This document shows, piece after piece, positions 46,101 through 56,558 of a DNA stretch of 64,000 nucleotides. This stretch comes from Symsagittifera roscoffensis. Lineage: Eukaryota; Xenacoelomorpha; Acoela; Convolutidae. Numbering within the stretch: position 1 is the first letter of the stretch; every line of letters begins with the position of its first letter. The stretch is taken from NCBI RefSeq assembly GCF_963678635.1, contig NC_087065.1:15907156-15971155 (forward strand). Direction: 5' to 3'. A program made the translations under genes and the position numbers. The notes below the pieces were generated by a model. It did not search any database and had not been told where the DNA came from. It saw nothing but the letters and a program-made list of their open reading frames with translations.

Positions 46101-46549
46101 CGGTTTTTAGTAAAACAAGCTTAACTGACAGTTGTAAGGTTTTTCAACTAAAATTGAATCGTTCTCTTTATTGTTCTTGAAATACTTTTGCAGCATGATT
46201 AGAATATTTTTAGTCAATAATCACATTGTTTTCATGATCTATGATCTATACAAACAATTTGAAAAGTTGACTACACAATTCATCGTATAAAACAAGCCTT
46301 TTTTGTAAAAGGATCAAAACTATTAAAAAAGAACCTTCAAAAATCTTCATAAAAAATTTACAGAACATCAAAAAACAGTGAATGATGAGCTAATATCTCT
46401 CATCATTTATTGTTTTTTGGCGTGCTGTCTTGTGACGTGCTGTTTTTTTATTTCGGTTTTCACTAAACTCAAAAGAGTCCTTGACCACCTTTTTCAAGGT
46501 AATGGATGCATCATTTGATATAAAAAATAGATCTCTGAGTTAAGTCAGC
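43123..46549. other. AT-rich region with few signals
   Basis: A plus-strand stretch at 43819-43995 follows a CTTCAAG acceptor-like site and is open for 58 codons (VNGRIKRLFVREIFKMPTF), low confidence. 44500-44640 resembles 19750-19870 in reverse, a dispersed repeat. 45240-45470 is a GC-richer island with a short CA repeat (45284-45301) and C-rich, G-rich strands. Confidence 0.4.
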
Positions 46550-46768
46550 GTCATGATTCAAAAGTTAGTGCAATGAGAAACAGATGTAAAAAACAAGTTG
46601 ATAGCAGACCGGAATTAGCCAAGTCTCACAGCTTCCCAATTGTTTCAGCGTCATCCTTAAAAGGTAGATGTCAACGTATGGTGCACCTTTGTAATCCTTC
46701 TACTTTTCTAAAGCTCACAACATCACAACAATTGGACTGCGAGCATGAAAAAATTCGTGGATCTACTT
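46549..46768 (+). CDS. Possible exon, unknown
   Basis: Open from an acceptor-like GTTAAGTCAG through about 70 codons to TAA, with protein-like composition (RNRCKKQVDSRPELAKSHS). An internal donor-like site AAAAG-GTAGAT at about 46662 would end it earlier. No family motif and no linked exon found. Confidence 0.25.
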
Positions 46769-46769
46769 A

Positions 46770-47900
46770 ACAATCTCCCCCCTATAGTAGCTACTCAAGA
46801 ATCTCCACTCCTAAAATAAATACAGTAAGCTAGCCCTGAGCTTTCTATTGAGAATAATTTTGCTGCATTATGATTGGTCGAAAATCGATCATTTTGATGT
46901 ACGTAACAATCCCCCCACCTTTCTTTAAAGTTCCAGTCCCAAAAATGTTCCAGTCTGTCTTGGCTATGCAGGTTTCCTTCTTCCTTTTATTCTACCCTTA
47001 ACCATTTTCAAGCGTTAATAATCGATTATAAAATGTTTTTTGTACCAGTCTTACAAAAATTGAGAAAAAATTGATTTTAATCAATTAATAATCGAGTATA
47101 GTCAAATATAATCTCCCTTTTTGAAATCAAATATAATCAATTATAATCGTTTATAATCCATTATTTTTATCCCAATTTCTAATTAATGTTCTAACAGTTT
47201 TTGAAGAAATTTAGTTCAACTATAATAAAACGTGTTCAAAAACTGTTAGAACAATTTTTTTATTTTCATGCGCTGCTTGTTTCCAAAAATATACCCATTT
47301 TTTTACCGTTCTCTTACCATCACACAAACCATGAAGCCATACCAATTCTATTCCCTATCTTTATACATCGTAGACTCTATACCCAATGTTAATACATAGC
47401 CTGGTGACGACCGGAATTTCTATTCCCTATCTTAAACATGGGGTCACCAGGGACCCCCCGCCCGCTTCAGCTCAAACATCTACTACTGAATTTGTTTTTG
47501 TTTGTTTTCAGATACAAAACTGCTAAACTAGCAAAAAAACCATGAACATAGTAATCAAATGAGCATTTTTTCGAAGGAATAAGCCAGGAAATCCATAAAC
47601 CAAAACTGAAATTTTCTCCAATCTTGTCACATGAATATGTTTGATCTGATTCAGCAGTTCAGATCCTATGAGCTTTAGAATGATCTTCCTGATATGAATC
47701 AAACACACTATATCAAAAAACTAAGAACGATAGGTTCTCAATGCTGCTTTTAATGGCGTTTACTTATAAGGCGTAAAAAAGTACTTTGATACCTGACCCT
47801 TGTGATGCCTCAAGATTGTTTCGGTTATACTTATTTTACAACTGTAAACTGTAAAGATTCTTAAGGTCTCTTTCTAAGCAAACCGCGTATTGGCTGCAAT
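46770..47900. other. Non-coding, AT-rich with ATTATAATCG words
   Basis: 46760-46930 has C-rich blocks (CAATCTCCCCCC, CAATCCCCCCACC). 47010-47160 has the AATCGATTATAAT-type words also seen at 16.3-17.0 kb. No gene seen. Confidence 0.4.
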
Positions 47901-47911
47901 TGATTGAGGTA

Positions 47912-47990
47912 CACAAGAAAAAAAAAGTGTCTCTGGCTTTTGAGACAACGGCTAAGGTTGTCTCAAAAGCCAGAGACATTTTTTCTCGTG
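47912..47990. repeat. Long perfect hairpin
   Basis: 47929-47949 and 47957-47977 are exact reverse complements (21 bp; arm GTCTCTGGCTTTTGAGACAA plus one base) with a 7-base loop. The pairing continues outward with one bulge and one mismatch through A-run and T-run to CACAAG and CTCGTG. It is in no gene. It could be a tiny foldback element or a small-RNA hairpin. Confidence 0.85.
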
Positions 47991-49119
47991 CTTGAGACTA
48001 CGGCTTTTTTTTACCTCAAATGTGACTAAAGTGAACAAACTTTACACAAGAAAAAATCATAAAACTTGAAAAATGATTCAGCATTTTATCAAAAACTCAG
48101 ATCGCTTACCGTAGAATAAAACATTTATTTTAATGAACTTTCTTATCACTACTGATTTTTCTGTGTAATTTAATAGGGTGGCAGGTAAAATCGAAAAAGG
48201 CTCGTGAAGTCAACGCAAATGAGTGAAGTCAACACAATTGAGTCAACACAGAAAAGGCTCGTAAAGTGTAGGACTCATGAAAAGGATCAGACAATTTTCT
48301 GTGTCAGGTACCAAAAAGACAGAGTGGTAGACGGAAATTGCATAAAATCCAGGTACAAAAGTTTAATAGAGTTATTTCTTATCAAATTTTTACAATACGA
48401 CCCCATTTTTCAATAAAATTTGACGATAGTTGACATAAAGACTGAAATCGGGCAAATGTTACAATATAAAAAATTTATTACCACATCTAACCAGGTTCTA
48501 CATTTGATTTCGAAAAAATTTCACGATTATTGGATTTTTAGTTTGTCAACCAAAAATGATTGCCAAACAAGGTCAAAATTATTGTCAATCAAGAGCAGAT
48601 ACGAAGTGAGTGTTTGAGATAAAAAAAAGAAAGAAGACTGCATGTTTATCAGGGCAAAATACTGAAATATCTACCCTCATTATAAGGCCAATTGAAAGAA
48701 ATAATAATAAAAAGATTTTTTCTTTTTTTTGTCATTTTATCCACCCAAACGCTCTGCAAAGAACAAAAAGATGTATTTTGCGTCGTTTAGTTTAATAAAA
48801 AAAAGAACAAATGTTTTACCTCTGTTCAATTTGGAACTATTGACCTGTCGCCTACGCTAGTAATAGGAACGCAACATGTCGCGCGTTAACTATCCCAAAT
48901 TGGCCAAAATAGCAACTTTCAAACCCTTGTTTATCAAAAGATGATCTTAAAAGAAAATTTTTATACAATTGAACTCCTGTCAACAAAATTTTTCAAACGA
49001 TATAAAAATGTCCGTCAAAAACGTTAGCTGAAAAATCGAATGCTAGTAGACTGAATAAAAAACCAGCCGATTATAGAGCATTAAGGTTTGGATACCTCTA
49101 AGTCAGAAACAGAAAAATT
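47991..49119. other. AT-rich, no certain gene
   Basis: 48204-48420 has a plus-strand frame with a short tandem repeat at its start (GAGTGAAGTCAACRCAA). 48640-49030 contains eroded pieces of the Helentron-like family (TTTATCAGGGCAAAATACTG, CGCGCGTTAACTATCCC). Confidence 0.35.
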
Positions 49120-49458
49120 AGTTTGACTGACAACCAAGTTTCTCGTCTTTGCGATTTTTTATGATTAATGACCGAGAAAATTTCAAACCGCAAAACATGG
49201 AGCTTAATTTTGTTACCTCATTCGTTTACAGACAGAGTGCCTGCTTTTACATCATTCTTTTTGAATCAGTTGAACTTGTGAATAGACTGTTTACACGCAA
49301 GAAAAAGCCGAGAACCGAAATGACAACAAACAAGACTGCTTGTGTATCAGAGCAAAACCCTGAGTGTTCTATATCTTCTGTCTAACAGTTTTGCAATTAA
49401 AAATTTTGATAACTAATAAATTTTGAAATGTGTTTATACTGCCTTCCTTAACGGCCGA
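49120..49458. repeat. Diverged duplicate, copy 1
   Basis: Aligns with 50031-50325 at GTTTGACTGACAACC / GTTTGGCTGACAGCC, TTTTGTTACCTCATTCGTTTACAGA / TTTTGTCACCTCATTCG, and TGCCTTCCTTAACGG / TGCCTTCTTAACGG. Confidence 0.6.
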
Positions 49459-50030
49459 AGAAATTTTATTAAGTATTTAAACTAGAGCGTAATAATTGAG
49501 AGAAATATAAACACCAATTCAATGTCAATTGAATGTGGAAAAATTTTGAGCTCGAGCAATCGTGATGCATAAAATTCAGTATTTCTCTCAATCTCGATGC
49601 TTGTCTCAATTCAATGTGGAACAGTTTTAAGCTCGAGAAAACTCGAGGCATGAAAAATTTGACGTTCAGTTCCAACAACAATTTTTAATAATTTGGAGCG
49701 CGCTCTGCATTTTCGCAACAGTGGAAATTGGTTACTTTCAAAACCAAAAACAATAATGTACAAGGTTGGACCTAAAAATTTTTTTTCTTTTAAAATTTAG
49801 AACCGCCATAATGGATCTGAACAGGAGAAGCAGCCCATTTGTTTTTTTTTGCACAAAAATGCGCAATTTATAAATATTTTTGTTCAAATCAGACGCATAG
49901 AGGAAATCAATTTCTCAACCGACACTTCTTATCTTTACTTTTCGACTTTTTTCCTATCATGGCTTGCTAAGGTAATTCAAAATTTTCAGATTTTCATCGC
50001 ATTTTGCATCTGAGTTGGAGACAAAACCTT

Positions 50031-50325
50031 CAGTTTGGCTGACAGCCGAATTTCTTCTCCTTGTGGTGTTGATACCGAATGGCTGAGAGGATTTAAAAAC
50101 TCAAAAAAAATTGTAGCTCAATTTTGTCACCTCATTCGTTTACAGATCAATCGCTTCCTTTTCATCATTGTTTTTGGTGCAATTGAACCTGAGAATAGGC
50201 CATTGACAATAAACAAGGCTGAATATCCTGAATGTTCTGATTGTTCTGCTTCAAATTGGTTCTCCAGTAAGATTTTTGTTGAAATATAAAACTTGAACTG
50301 TTTACATATTGCCTTCTTAACGGCG
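50031..50325. repeat. Diverged duplicate, copy 2
   Basis: Second copy of 49120-49458. Frames in both copies keep a similar hydrophobic segment, but no start, splice or family signal supports a gene. Confidence 0.6.
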
Positions 50326-50334
50326 ACCAATATG

Positions 50335-50866
50335 AACAGGACTTCTCGTATCAGGGCTAAACCCTGAAAATTTCGACAGCCTTTTAAGGACTATGGAGCA
50401 TTAATAAGATGGAAAGTTTCAATGTAAAAAAAAAAAAAAAATTTTTTTTTGAAAAAATTTGAGGTTTTATGTAAAAACATCCCCCCACACGTCACATTAA
50501 GTAAAAGTGATAGATTTTGCACCTATTAACACATCAACTATGGCATGTAAGCTTCCTTGAACCAATTTGGAACGATTTCTAAGACGATTTAAATCTCGCT
50601 TACGAGTTAATAGAGCAAAATTTATCGCGCGTTAATTGTCGCAAATTGGCCAAAATGGCAATCTTTAAACCCCCATAACTTTACAAAAAATGATCACAGG
50701 TGGAATATCTTTTCAAATTTAAGCTCAAGACAACAATAACTTTTTGAATGATATAAAAAAAATCCGCCAAAAATGGCTAGTTAAAAAGTCGAAATTTGTC
50801 TCAAGAAAAAAAAACCCACCCCGAGCACAAATATTCCATTACTTTCGTATCGAAAGTCGGAACAAT
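50335..50866 (-). mobile_element. Helentron-like element, reversed
   Basis: The plus strand starts with the complement of the family 3' end (CTTCTCGTATCAGGGC) and ends with the 5' hairpin in reverse (ACTTTCGTATCGAAAGTCGG then AACAA). Its 3' hairpin is slightly damaged (TCAGGGCTAAACCCTGA). Confidence 0.8.
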
Positions 50867-50931
50867 TATGAAATATCAAATTGAGGTTGTTTTAATTCAA
50901 TGAAATCTTATCATCAATTAGCTTGTCTCAT

Positions 50932-51457
50932 TGTTCCGACTTTCGATAGGAAAGTAACGGAATATTTGTGCTCGGGGTGGGTTTTTTTTTCTTCAGACAA
51001 GTTTCGACTTTTTAACTAGCCATTTTTGACGGAATTTTTTTATATCATTCAAAAGGCAATGTTGTCTTGAGCTCAAACTGGAAAAAATATTTTACCTGTG
51101 ATCTTTTTTCGTTAAGTTATGGGGGTTTTAAGATTGCCATTTTGACCAATTCGGGACAATTATCGCGCGATATAATTCGCGATTTTAACGCGTAAGCGGA
51201 GAGTTAATCCGTCTTAGAAATCGTTCCAAATTGGTTAAAAGAAGCTTATTTGCCATAATTGATTTGTTACAAGGAGCGAAATCTATCTTTTTGTATTTAT
51301 ATGGCGTGTGGGGGGCTGATTTTCAAAAAAAAATTTCAAATTTTAGAAAAAAAATTCAATTTGTTTTTTCTTATTTTTTAATGCTATTACTGCTCCATAA
51401 AACCTTAAAAGGCAGTCGGAACATTCAGGGCTTCGCCCTAATACGAGCAGTCTTGTT
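50932..51457 (+). mobile_element. Helentron-like element, tandem copy 1
   Basis: Full copy from TTGTTCCGACT to CAGTCTTGTT, joined directly to the next copy. The 5' hairpin has one arm change (TTTCGATAGGAAA). The 3' hairpin reads CAGGGCTTCGCCCTA. Confidence 0.85.
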
Positions 51458-52000
51458 GTTCCGACTTTCGGTACGAAAGTAACGGAATATTTGTGCTCGG
51501 GGTGGGTTTTTTTTTTCAGACAAATTTCGACTTTTTAACTAGCCATTTCTGACGGAATATATTTTTTTATCATTCGAAAGGTATTGATGTCCTGAGCTTA
51601 AATTTGAAAAGATATTTCACTTGTGATCATTTTTCGTAGAGTTATGAGGGTTTAAAGACTGCCATTTTGGTCGTTTTGAGCAATTTGGGTCAATTAACGC
51701 GCGATATAATTCGCGCTATTAACGCGTAAGCGGAGATTGAATCCGTCTTATAAATCGTTCCAAATTGGTTGAACGAAGCTTATTTGCCATAATTGGTTGG
51801 TTACAAGGAACGAAATCTCTCTTTTTGTACTTTATATGGCGTGTGGGGGGATGATTTTCATAAAAAATTTCAAATTTTAGAAAAAAAATTTTCATTTTAT
51901 TTTATTTCATTTAATTTTTTTATGCTATTACTGCTGCTCCATAAACCCTAAAAGGCAGTCGGAACATTCAGGGCTTTGCCCTGATACGAGCAGTCTTGTT
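51458..52000 (+). mobile_element. Helentron-like element, tandem copy 2
   Basis: Head-to-tail with its neighbours. 5' hairpin ACTTTCGGTACGAAAGT; 3' hairpin CAGGGCTTTGCCCTG. Confidence 0.87.
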
Positions 52001-52544
52001 GTTCCGACTTTCGGTACGAAAGTAACGGAATATTTGTGCTCGGGGTGGGTTTTTTTTTTCAGACAAATTTCGACTTTTTAACTAGCCATTTCTGACGGAA
52101 TATATTTTTATATCATTCGAAAGGTATTGATGTCCTGAGCTTAAATTTGAAAAGATATTTCACCTGTGATCATTTTTTGTAGAGTTATGAGGGTTTAAAG
52201 ACTGCCATTTTGGTCGTTTTGAGCAATTTGGGACAATTAACGCGCGATATAATTCGCGCTATTAACGCGTAAGCGGAGATTGAATCCGTCTTATAAATCG
52301 TTCCAAATTGGTTGAACGAAGCGTATTTGCCATAATTGGTTGGTTACAAGGAACTAAATCTCTCTTTTTGTTCTTTATATGGCGTGTGGGGGGATGATTT
52401 TCATAAAAAATTTCAAATTTTAGAAAAAAAAATTTTCATTTTATTTTATTTCATTTAATTTTTTTATGCTATTACTGCTGCTCCATAAACCTTAAAAGGC
52501 AGTCGGAACATTCAGGGCTTGGCCCTGATACGAGCAGTCTTGTT
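52001..52544 (+). mobile_element. Helentron-like element, tandem copy 3
   Basis: Nearly identical to copy 2. 3' hairpin CAGGGCTTGGCCCTG. Followed by TATTTTG. Confidence 0.87.
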
Positions 52545-53472
52545 TATTTTGAAAACAGTTTTGAGTTCGGGATAATCGCTACGCAAAAATATCTTTCCTA
52601 CGTTTTCAGCATTGCATTTTCAAGCGCACTTTAAATGTCTACAAAACACACGCAATGGAAAAAAGAAAATTCTCAATTTTGTTACGAAAGATTTCATGTG
52701 AAAATTTCCGTTTTTGATTTGAAATCAGAAAGTCGTTATTGTTCCGACTTTCGATACGAAAGTAACGGAATATTTGTGCTCGGGGTGGGTTTTTTTTTCT
52801 TGAGACAAATTTCGACTTTTTAACTAGCCGTTTTTGGCGGATTTTTTTTATATCAATCAAACAGTTATTGTTGTCTTGAGCTTAAATTTGAAAAGATATT
52901 CCACCTGTGATCTTTTTTCGCAGAGTTAAGGGGGTTTAAAGATTGCCATTTTGGCCAATTCGGGACAATTAACGCGTGATATATTTCGCGCTATTAACGC
53001 GTAAGCGGAGATTTAATCCGTCTTATAAATCGTTCCAAATTGGTTGAACGAAGCTTATTTGCCATAATTGGTTGGTTACAAGGAACGAAATCTCTCTTTT
53101 TGTCCTTTATATGGCGTGTGGGGGGATGATTTTCATAAAAAAATTCAAATTTTAGAAAAAAAAGTTTTCATTCTATTTTATTTCATTTAATTTTTTTATG
53201 CTATGACTGCTGCTCCATAAACTTTAAAAGGCAGTCGGAACATTCAGGGCTTGGCCCTGATACGAGCAGTCTTGTTTATTTTGAAAACAGTTTTGAGTTC
53301 GGGATAATCGCTACGCAAAAATATCTTTCCTACGTTTTCAGCATTGCATTTTCAAGCGCACTTTAAATGTCTACAAAACACACGCAATGGAAAAAAGAAA
53401 AATCTCAATTTTGTTACGAAAGCTTTCATGTGAAAATTTTCGTTTTTGATTTGAAATCAGAAAGTCGTTATT
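52545..53472. repeat. Spacer repeated with a 732-bp period
   Basis: 52545-52740 and 53276-53472 are near identical (TATTTTGAAAACAG start, ACACGCAATGGAAAAAAG inside) and flank one Helentron-like copy. Confidence 0.85.
52741..53275 (+). mobile_element. Helentron-like element, copy 4
   Basis: 5' hairpin ACTTTCGATACGAAAGT; 3' hairpin CAGGGCTTGGCCCTG. Separated from copy 3 by about 196 bp that recurs after this copy, so element plus spacer was duplicated with a period of 732 bp. Confidence 0.85.
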
Positions 53473-54004
53473 CTTCCGACTTTCGATACGAAAGTAACGG
53501 AATATTTGTGCTCGGGGTGGGTTTTTTTTTCTTGAGACAAATTTCGACTTTTTAACTAGCCATTTTTGGCGGAATTTTTTTATATCATTCAAAAAGTATT
53601 GTTGTCTTGAGCTTAAATTTGAAAAGATATTCCACCTGTGATCTTTTTTCGCAAAGTTAAGGGGGTTTAAAATTGCCATTTTGGCCAATTCGGGACAATT
53701 TACGCGTGATATATTTCGCGCTATTAACGCGTAAGCGGAGATCTAATCCGTCTGAAAAATTGTTCCAAATTGGTTTAAAGAAGCCTATTTGCCATAATTG
53801 ATTTGTTCCATAGAGCAAAATCTATTTGTTTTGTAGTTTAAATGGCGTGTGTGGGGATGATTTTATAATAAAATTTCAAATTTTAGAAAAAACTTTTCAT
53901 TACATTTTATTACATTTAATTTTTTTTAATGTTACTACTGCTTCACAAACCTTCAAAGACAGTCGAAACATTCAGGGCTTTGCCCTGATACGAGCAGTCT
54001 TGTT
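53473..54004 (+). mobile_element. Helentron-like element, copy 5
   Basis: 5' hairpin intact, 3' hairpin CAGGGCTTTGCCCTG; the subterminal repeat has one change (AGTCGAAACA). Confidence 0.83.
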
Positions 54005-54262
54005 TTTATTGCGATAGATTTTTTTTGTGACAAACTATCCTTTTGACCACTAAAGAATGGATCGGATCAAATAATCCACATCAAGTCGAATGTTTTTGGC
54101 TTTGAAGGGTACTTGGAGCAGCTATCAACTTTTACCTGATAGAATGCAAAAGTGCGATAAGATTCTACTGAAATAATGAGCCTAGGTTTAAATAATGATC
54201 ACATATTAATCAAAGGAGGGACTAAAAAAGCAAAGATTTCCAAATATGCACTTGACATTGTT

Positions 54263-54635
54263 CTAAGATGATTCATTGGTCTGAAGAGGAATGCGAAAAG
54301 ATGACACGCCAAAGAGACAGATTGAATCGCCTTCAACATCAACTGAGAAGAGGACCTGTGCTGTCTCACAAGACACTGGAATCTTCATATTTCTGATTCA
54401 CGCAAATTTCTGATCCACGCAAAAATTTAGGAATGTCAAGCAAAAACATTTCCCCATTGAGCAAAGTTGGTCTCGCCCATTCCAATCAACTTCAGTTTCT
54501 GTTTGTCTTCGATGTCGTAGTTTTCTTGGATAACTGCAGAGGCTCAACAAACTTAGGAAGATAACTTTTTAGTCGTATGCTATGTCGTTTGCGTAGTTCA
54601 CTAAGAAGTTTTGCTTGTTCTTCTCAAAATAAAAC
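54263..54635 (-). pseudogene. Trypsin-like serine protease, exon with Asp and Ser regions, frameshifted
   Basis: After the acceptor TTATTTACAG, the minus strand reads FYFEKNKQNFLVNYANDIAY with the catalytic-Asp motif NDIA. A frame change then gives RLKSYLPKFVEPLQL. Another gives KLKLIGMGETN (family: TGWG-type turn, Trp replaced by Met), another LDIPKFLRGSEICVN. Then comes DSTGPLL, in the place of GDSGGP, and GDSICLFGVSSF. At least four single-base frameshifts and several stops fall within about 370 bp, so this is a pseudogene or a badly damaged allele. The opposite strand has a tidy short frame (HWSEEECEKMTRQRDRLN) that is only the shadow of this sequence. Confidence 0.8.
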
Positions 54636-54678
54636 CTGTAAATAAGAAAACTAGAGTGAACATATGAAAATAAAACTT

Positions 54679-54834
54679 CCCCGAGATCCATTGGATCCAT
54701 TGGCAAGAAAACTTTCCCGAGATCCATTGGATCCATTGGCAAGAAAACTTCCCCGAGATCCATTGGATCCATTGGCAAGAAAACTTCCCCGAGATCCATT
54801 GGATCCATTGGCAAGAAAACTTCCCCGAGATTCC
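54679..54834. repeat. 36-bp minisatellite
   Basis: Four full units and a partial one. Each contains CCCGAGATCCATTGGATCCA then TTGGCAAGAAAACTT. It sits in the intron just upstream (minus strand) of the last protease exon. Open frames through it come from the 36-bp (12-codon) period. Confidence 0.92.
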
Positions 54835-55203
54835 ATAAATTGAGTCTGAAGAACAGTGCTAAAGAAAAATAAAATGTTCATAGAAATTTTAAAAAAAATT
54901 TAGGACTGTCAAGCAAAAGTATTGTTTATTTGACCGCCGTGAAGTTGTAGTTTACAATTTTATTGTTCAGATGGAAAAATGGTTATGTACATTTTCCGTA
55001 TTTTAAAATTATAAGAAAGGCACATTTTATTTACATTTTGTTATTTGATGTACTAATAGGTTGACTCTTAGTCTTTGGATGACTTTGTGACTATTTAAGA
55101 AACTGATCAGCAACTTTGAGATTTTTTGATCCTGATTTTTGAAATTTTTATGAGACGGAATGCGATCACTAGTGACGTCTGATATGACAACTTTAAAACT
55201 CAC

Positions 55204-55301
55204 CCAAGATGAGGAGCTGGTTCACCGTCTACTGCAAGAATTTTGCGTTGCGTATCCCTGAACTCACCGACTCCAATCGAGACTGCCTGGAAAGTCGTCA
55301 A
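55204..55301 (-). pseudogene. Trypsin-like serine protease, middle exon
   Basis: Bounded by a good acceptor (GGATTTTCAG) and a consensus donor (GG-GTGAGT). The 32 codons contain AVSIGVGEFRDTQRKIL, the segment between the catalytic His and Asp in S1 proteases. It ends with two bases GG that join the single G at the start of the 54635 exon to make Gly. The phase match and order support one gene. The neat plus-strand reading here is a shadow. Confidence 0.65.
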
Positions 55302-55726
55302 CTGAAAATCCAAAAGGTGGTTTTGTATCCAGATTTGATTCCGAAAGCAGTTCTTAGTCCAAAACAAAAAAAAATGCTGTTTCTACATAATTAGTCAAAA
55401 CGTTTTATACATATTGCCCTCTCCAATCCGTAAGTTTTGTTTTTGGGGGTATATGGCAATGTTTTTGGGGTTATATTGGCATATGACCGTATGACTTCAC
55501 ACGCTAAACGACCTTTAATCCGTCCGATTCAGGTGAACTAATGTTCTGTCATGATTCACTGAATCAGTGAATTTGAGGCAATGAGTAGAAAACAGCAGAT
55601 TGATGCTTAATCAATTTGTTATTGGTTACCAGATAATATGTCTGTCTTAAGCACTTTAATATAAAATGAAGAGAGCTTTGAACCAAAAGATGCGGTCATT
55701 GAACGGATATATAAGCGAACCTCTAC

Positions 55727-56003
55727 CTTTGAGACAATGAGCTGCCGTCAGAACCCAATCCCAGAAATTACAGTTCCGCCGCAAATATGATCTCCGCTTT
55801 CAGAATCTTTCGACATAATCTTTAGTTGCATCATAACCGTTGTAAACGGCCCTTTCTTCGAAAGTTTCTAATTGACCGCCGATTTTAATAAAATTTGCAT
55901 CAATGGCTCCCAAAAAGAAGACAGCCAAGAAAAACTGTTTCAGTTTTGAAATGATACAACAATCGAGGAAATAAATCAATTCTCCAAGGAAACTTTTTTT
56001 CAT
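55727..56003 (-). pseudogene. Trypsin-like serine protease, first exon with signal, activation site and His
   Basis: Reads a start, a hydrophobic signal-like segment (FFLAVFFLGAIDA), a short propeptide ending FEER, then AVYNGYDATKDY, an activation site of the R-IVxG type. After a frameshift comes DHICGGTVIS, and after another WVLTAAHC with the catalytic His, followed by a donor-like AAAG-GTAGAG. Two frameshifts lie within about 40 bases. This gives a complete order of S1 landmarks over the three exons, with all three triad residues still visible. Confidence 0.8.
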
Positions 56004-56556
56004 TTTAATACAAATTTTTCCGGGAATGTTCTTACAATTTTAACGCAAACATTAGCCCACGTTTTGCCTCTAATTTACTCAAAACCTCGTTTTGGTTCTT
56101 AACAGAACTGATCTAACTCTTTTTTATTAGTCTAAGAAAATAAAATAACTCTCAGACTTCTTCCAATTTTTAGAAATCAGGGACTCAGTCAACGCAGCAA
56201 GGCAACTGGGGCAATTACTCGGTTGACAAAATGCTAGTCATGCAATTTTCTTACAGTGGATTTTTTCACGCCCTTTTATGCAAATTGAAAATTATTAGTC
56301 AGTTAATGTTTATAGAAGTTGTGAGCTTAATGCAGGAAGTATTTCACATTACAGCCTCTCAGCATTTTATAATAATCATAATAAACTGTTTCCAGTTTAG
56401 GTTCACAATGATCGATATAAATTAAATAAAAAATCACCTAAAAGAACCCAGTCTGAGAGATCGTCATTAGAAGAACTATGCCTGTTTTTAGCCGTCTCTG
56501 AGCTCAAAAAAATGAGGTCTTATTTTGGTTGGTGGAATAATTATTTTTTGTTATGA
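56004..56556. other. Non-coding flank of the protease remnant
   Basis: AT-rich; no promoter element can be fixed. A plus-strand frame at 56231-56425 is hydrophobic and AT-biased and is not supported. Confidence 0.4.
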
Positions 56557-56558
56557 TA

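Noticed and set aside
54269-54397. Plus-strand frame with HWSEEECEKMTRQRDRLN, resembling the linker of a LINE ORF2
   Set aside because: It is exactly antisense to the Ser-region of the trypsin-like protease remnant, which has clear family motifs on the minus strand.
54569-54881. Repetitive proteins PMDPMDLGEVFL and NGSNGSRGSFLA
   Set aside because: They are translations of the 36-bp intronic minisatellite.
55155-55394. Plus-strand frames (TTLKLTQDEELVHRLLQEF; ELTDSNRDCLESRQL) looking like a small gene
   Set aside because: They are antisense to the middle protease exon, which has consensus splice sites and a phase match with the next exon.
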